This document shows positions 60,704-64,000 of a stretch of DNA of 64,000 nt, one piece after another. The DNA is taken from assembly GCA_012934845.2 (NCBI GenBank), contig WNNJ02001103.1, positions 62,001-126,000 on the forward strand. The letters are read 5' to 3'. The translations under genes were made by a program, and so were the position numbers. The stretch comes from Pomphorhynchus laevis (taxonomy: Eukaryota; Acanthocephala; Palaeacanthocephala; Echinorhynchida; Pomphorhynchidae). Under the pieces are notes generated by a model that ran no database searches, was not told where the DNA came from, and saw only the letters and a program-made list of their open reading frames with translations. How positions within the stretch are numbered: the first letter of the stretch is position 1; the number at the start of each line of letters is the position of its first letter.

Positions 60704-61289
60704 TAATAAGGGTTTTATTAATAACTATATAACCGATAAAATCTTAAGAAACAAAAACATGCAAAAGACAACTTTAAATAGAAGCCGTTTACGACGTGTA
60801 TTTTGAAATCTTTAACTTATATTCACGGCCTCAGGTCCAGATGGATCTGATCCCCTCGGCCGCACTAGCGCGCCGCCCTCTCACTGAACCATTTGGGGTC
60901 TCTCACACACCTAAGAGTCCAGTCAAGGCGGACTATGGTTGGTAATCTCGAGATGAGGAGCTTGAGAAACCTTAGTCTTTGTTCTGGGGGACGTCCTCGT
61001 GAGAAGAAGACTAATCCCGAGATAGCCCAAGTACCCCAGATTCGCACTTGGGTTATCCCATGTTTCAGAGCCCACATAGCTTTCTTCAGGATACGTTTTA
61101 GTCTAGCCAGGTCAGTTTTCGCCGACCAATTCACCGTAACGGTGGACCCCAGATATTTTACTCGACTCGTGAAGATGGGGAGTGGTTGATGCTGCAAAAT
61201 TGAGGAGAGTGAAGAGAGTGCTAGTCTCTTATGTTTCTTTTCGGTAGCAGGAACGCCATGTAAGATTACTACCTGCGATTTAGAGGAGT

Positions 61290-62216
61290 TTAAATAAGAT
61301 TGGATGGGGGCAGCTGATCTATTAATTTTAAAAAGAAACGGCTGATGTCGGAGATTACATCTTTACACCTGCGCGCAGAGAACAAGGCTGTGGTATCATC
61401 AGCATATACCACTAGATGTTGATCACGTTTAAAATTCTTGAATAGTACAATGGATGCAGCAAGATATAAGATAGGAGAAAGTGAGGATCCTTGAGGTACA
61501 CCCGTAATAGGGTAGAACCGACGCGCATTAGGGTCGTCTTCATAGTAGAACCACTTGGTGTACAACAATATCTCCACCCTGTTAACAATTTTCGCAGGCA
61601 ACTTGAGGGACCTGAGAGAGGAGATAACGAAGGGAATGGAGATCCGGTCAAATGCAGCTGAAAAATCAAGAAAAACAGCCACAGCAAGCTGATGACTATT
61701 ATCCTGACAAAACTGATGCACTTCACCAATTGCTGAATGGACCGAGCGCCCTTTGACAAACCCATGAAAACTCGGTGGGATCAAATTACGCCTACATAAA
61801 TGAACGCGGATTCTACGCGCAAGCGCTTTCTCGTAGATGAATATGATGGTGTTTTGAATCGAGATTGGCCGCAGATCTTTAGGACAAGTGATTAATCTCT
61901 TTTTAGGTAAAAAAAACTCGACGACTGATGTTGTATTCGCTATGTCGGACGGGGAGACTAATAGCATTGTGATGGCGACCTCCTTTCTCTGACTGTATGT
62001 CAAAAGCTGACAGACACGAGTGGTGAGTGGCGCGTGGGATTTGGAGGTGCCCGGGAGTGATCCCCAGGAGTTAAGGATATCTGTAACAGATAAGTCCCTA
62101 CTCCTGAAGTCACACCAAGGCGGGATTGGTTGGGGAGAATGAGTGGCTCCATAATTATGTAAGGAAAGTGACTCCTCTAAAACTTTGTCAAGGTCTATGC
62201 TACCAATCCAAATCAA
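61290..62216 (-). pseudogene. LINE B reverse transcriptase
   Basis: A single open frame of 308 residues: RDLSVTDILNSWGS, LRPISIQNTIIFIYEKALAR, LIPPSFHGFVKGRSVHSAIG, AVAVFLDFSAAFDRISI (block A), TGVPQGSSLSPILY (block B), and VVYADDTTALFSARR (catalytic YADD). This is the longest intact TE frame in the window. The thumb follows in another frame (61197-60865: VKYLGSTVTVNWSAKTDL). Confidence 0.88.
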
Positions 62217-62683
62217 GGCTATATCCTTCCAGCAGACAAACTTATCCTTCTTGAATATCTTCCAGAAGGAAGCCTAAAAGGGTTTAGGTGAGCAATGCTT
62301 GCCCTATCTTTGCTAAGTTGGAGCCTATATCTAGAGCTCCAATATTCATTCAAGATGATCTGTCTGGCGGAAACAGAGAGATTAAGAAGGTGTAACATTT
62401 TAGCTAGGACCTTGAGCTTTGCTGGAGTAGGATTGTATATTTGACCTTTATAGGTAGTCGAAAGGATCGCGGTAGCTTGCGATGAGAGGTAGGAATTAAA
62501 TTCGGTCAAACTCTCAATTCCAATTATGGGGAAGAGTTGGATAGCTGCCTGAAAGAAGGCCACTAATAGGTCAAAGTGAAACCTTCTTCTAAGCAACGTA
62601 TCGTCCTTTAGCCGCCAGCGAATTAGGTCATGAGAGGTGGTCTGTTGTTGACGCAACTGCTCAGTGTAAATGGGTTTCAACAA

Positions 62684-63022
62684 TCACATGTTATGTAGCA
62701 GTAATATGTCGAGGAGAGAATTTGTTGTAGAGCAATGAAAAGTGGGGAAAGGTGGTTTATGAATAAGATAGTGGATCCTTGCTCTGCGGAGTGCTGCATT
62801 AATCCAACGACCAGTTCTGTCGTTGAAGTCACCAAGTAACATGTCATAACCGCTCCCCAATATTTGATCCAGGAGGTCACGGTTCTTGTGAATTTCTCCT
62901 GGCCGAATATAGACATTGGCTATGCTTATACGCTTACCGTTCTTACAAAGTGATATAGCTAAACAAGATAGGGCTGGACAAGAGTAGTTTAATAGGAGGG
63001 ATGATCTTAAGGAGCTTTTCAC
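62684..63022 (-). pseudogene. LINE B endonuclease part
   Basis: SCLAISLCKNGKRISIANVY, IRPGEIHKNRDLLDQILG, YDMLLGDFNDRTGRWINAAL and LDILL. GDFN is the active-site block. The N-terminal endonuclease blocks lie upstream in other frames. Confidence 0.78.
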
Positions 63023-63288
63023 TAGGGTTAAAAGATCTTGATATGAAGAGGAGTGAGGGGATTATGTAAGGAGTAAAATGGGTGTAGATGTGCTAATGGA
63101 TAAATCGAGTAATATCCTGGGGGAGACGGATAGACCGTGTCTCCTGAAGGTTTATAACATCTGCATCTCTACCAGATAGAAGGCTAAGGGCGGAAGCACT
63201 TCCCGAATTCCACAGAAGAATATTCAGTGAAAAAGGCCCTTGATTACTCCCTATTGCGTAAGTGTTACCGAAGTGGGACGCCCTTCAC

Positions 63289-63890
63289 CTAGTCGCAACT
63301 AGAGGCGGAACGGTCGCCTTTACTGCTTCCCGTCACGACAAACGGAGTCGCTTGCCCACGGGCGATATGTTCATTTCCCTCGTTAGCCATAGCCCAGATA
63401 GAATCTTTCCGAGCAAGCTTCAGAGCGGCTATGCTCAGCGCTGACCCGTTTCGTTTCTTATATTTTGGTGGCTTCTTAATATTGTTGGTCTTCCCAGAAG
63501 GAGGAGAACGGAAAGATTCCGCTAATTGTCCCACCAATTTTTGGACCAATTTTTCAAGGTGAATCATTGATGCCTGATGCTGCATTTCAATAAGTTTCAG
63601 GGTTTCCGTATCCAGCATCATGTCGTCTTTCTTGTTAGGCGAGACAGCTTCCATGAAGCTAGTCGGTTTTGCTGTCACACTCCTGTGTCTCTTTTGGTAT
63701 GCCTTAAAGATTTTACACTTTTTTGACCATGCGGGGTGCTCACCACCGCAGTTTGCGCAAAATAGCTTACCTTCGCGCTTCTTAGGATGTATAGCAGTTG
63801 TACCACACACGCCGCACTTATGGGGTAAAGAACAGCCAGTGGACCAATGCCCCCTGGTGATGACAATTGTTGCAGTGAGGGTACGTTAGT
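63289..63890 (-). pseudogene. LINE B ORF1 (gag-like, zinc knuckles)
   Basis: The frame at 63810-63289 reads CGVCGTTAIHPKKREGKLF, then CANCGGEHPAWSKKCKIF, a knuckle typical of Jockey-like ORF1 proteins, then a Lys/Ser-rich tail. One more knuckle (CNNCHHQG) lies just upstream in another frame at a GGGGG run (about 63855), suggesting a one-base shift. ORF1 proteins coat LINE RNA. Confidence 0.75.
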
Positions 63891-64000
63891 GAATCGATTT
63901 CGATTATTAAAAATCTCAAATTATACCACATAAAAGGATTGCATGTCCAAATCGACAGTTTTAGAGCTTCATCCACCGGGGCATTGCAGAACGCCACGAG

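Larger units (their letters stand above)
60704..64000 (-). mobile_element. LINE B, long copy running off the window
   Basis: From the right edge: ORF1 with zinc knuckles (63880-63289); endonuclease (63022-62684); RT (62683-61290); 3' region (61197-60720). The 3' end carries AATAATAAG and CTATATAACCGATAAAA, as in the 5.2 kb copy. It lies next to LINE D at 60703 and probably inserted into it. At least four frame changes. The Cys motifs and RT blocks place it in the I/Jockey-like LINE assemblage; this is inference. Confidence 0.87.

Noticed and set aside
1-64000. tRNA, rRNA or CRISPR arrays, and bacterial contamination
   Set aside because: No cloverleaf, rRNA core or regular repeat-spacer pattern was seen; introns and retrotransposons throughout indicate nuclear animal DNA.

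Overview
The window reads as AT-rich, intron-bearing nuclear DNA from an invertebrate animal. There are no operons or ribosome binding sites. Genes are split by GT-AG introns of two sizes (about 36-48 nt and 0.6-3 kb). Most recognisable protein sequence belongs to non-LTR retrotransposons, a Ty3/gypsy fossil and Penelope-like elements. This repeat mix, with the two intron sizes, would fit a flatworm or another invertebrate, but the sequence alone does not fix the phylum.

Layout. 1-643: unassigned. 643-4508: a Ty3/gypsy fossil with 108-bp LTRs and a 5-bp target duplication. 5.2-17.3 kb: a nested graveyard of at least four minus-strand LINE copies from families here called A, B, C and D. 18.1-27.2 kb: an eight-exon plus-strand gene for a rabaptin-like coiled-coil protein (349 aa by my splice model); its first introns hold more LINE debris and a 210-bp foldback. 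27.2-43.5 kb: mostly AT-rich non-coding DNA with tandem repeats, a LINE B tail (33.9-34.8 kb), a degraded Penelope-like fragment (42.1-42.8 kb) and several candidate small membrane-protein exons of low confidence. 43.6-46.2 kb: exons of an unidentified plus-strand gene, with one exon tandemly duplicated and decayed. 46.4-53.9 kb: a complete twelve-exon plus-strand NDRG-family gene (371 aa). 54.3-55.9 kb: a Penelope-like element with reverse transcriptase and GIY-YIG parts, bracketed by inverted repeats. 55.9-56.5 kb: a plus-strand LINE fragment. 57.7-58.1 kb: a long, well-preserved foldback element. 59.4-60.7 kb: a second LINE D copy, abutted by a long LINE B copy that runs off the end of the window.

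The two host genes I could assemble exon by exon (rabaptin-like and NDRG) keep frame across every junction with family-consistent protein throughout. I regard them as the solid host content. They have no evident functional link: one suggests endosomal Rab effector biology, the other a catalytically dead alpha/beta-hydrolase-fold stress and differentiation protein. The intervals without genes are described individually. I found no tRNA, rRNA or CRISPR array.
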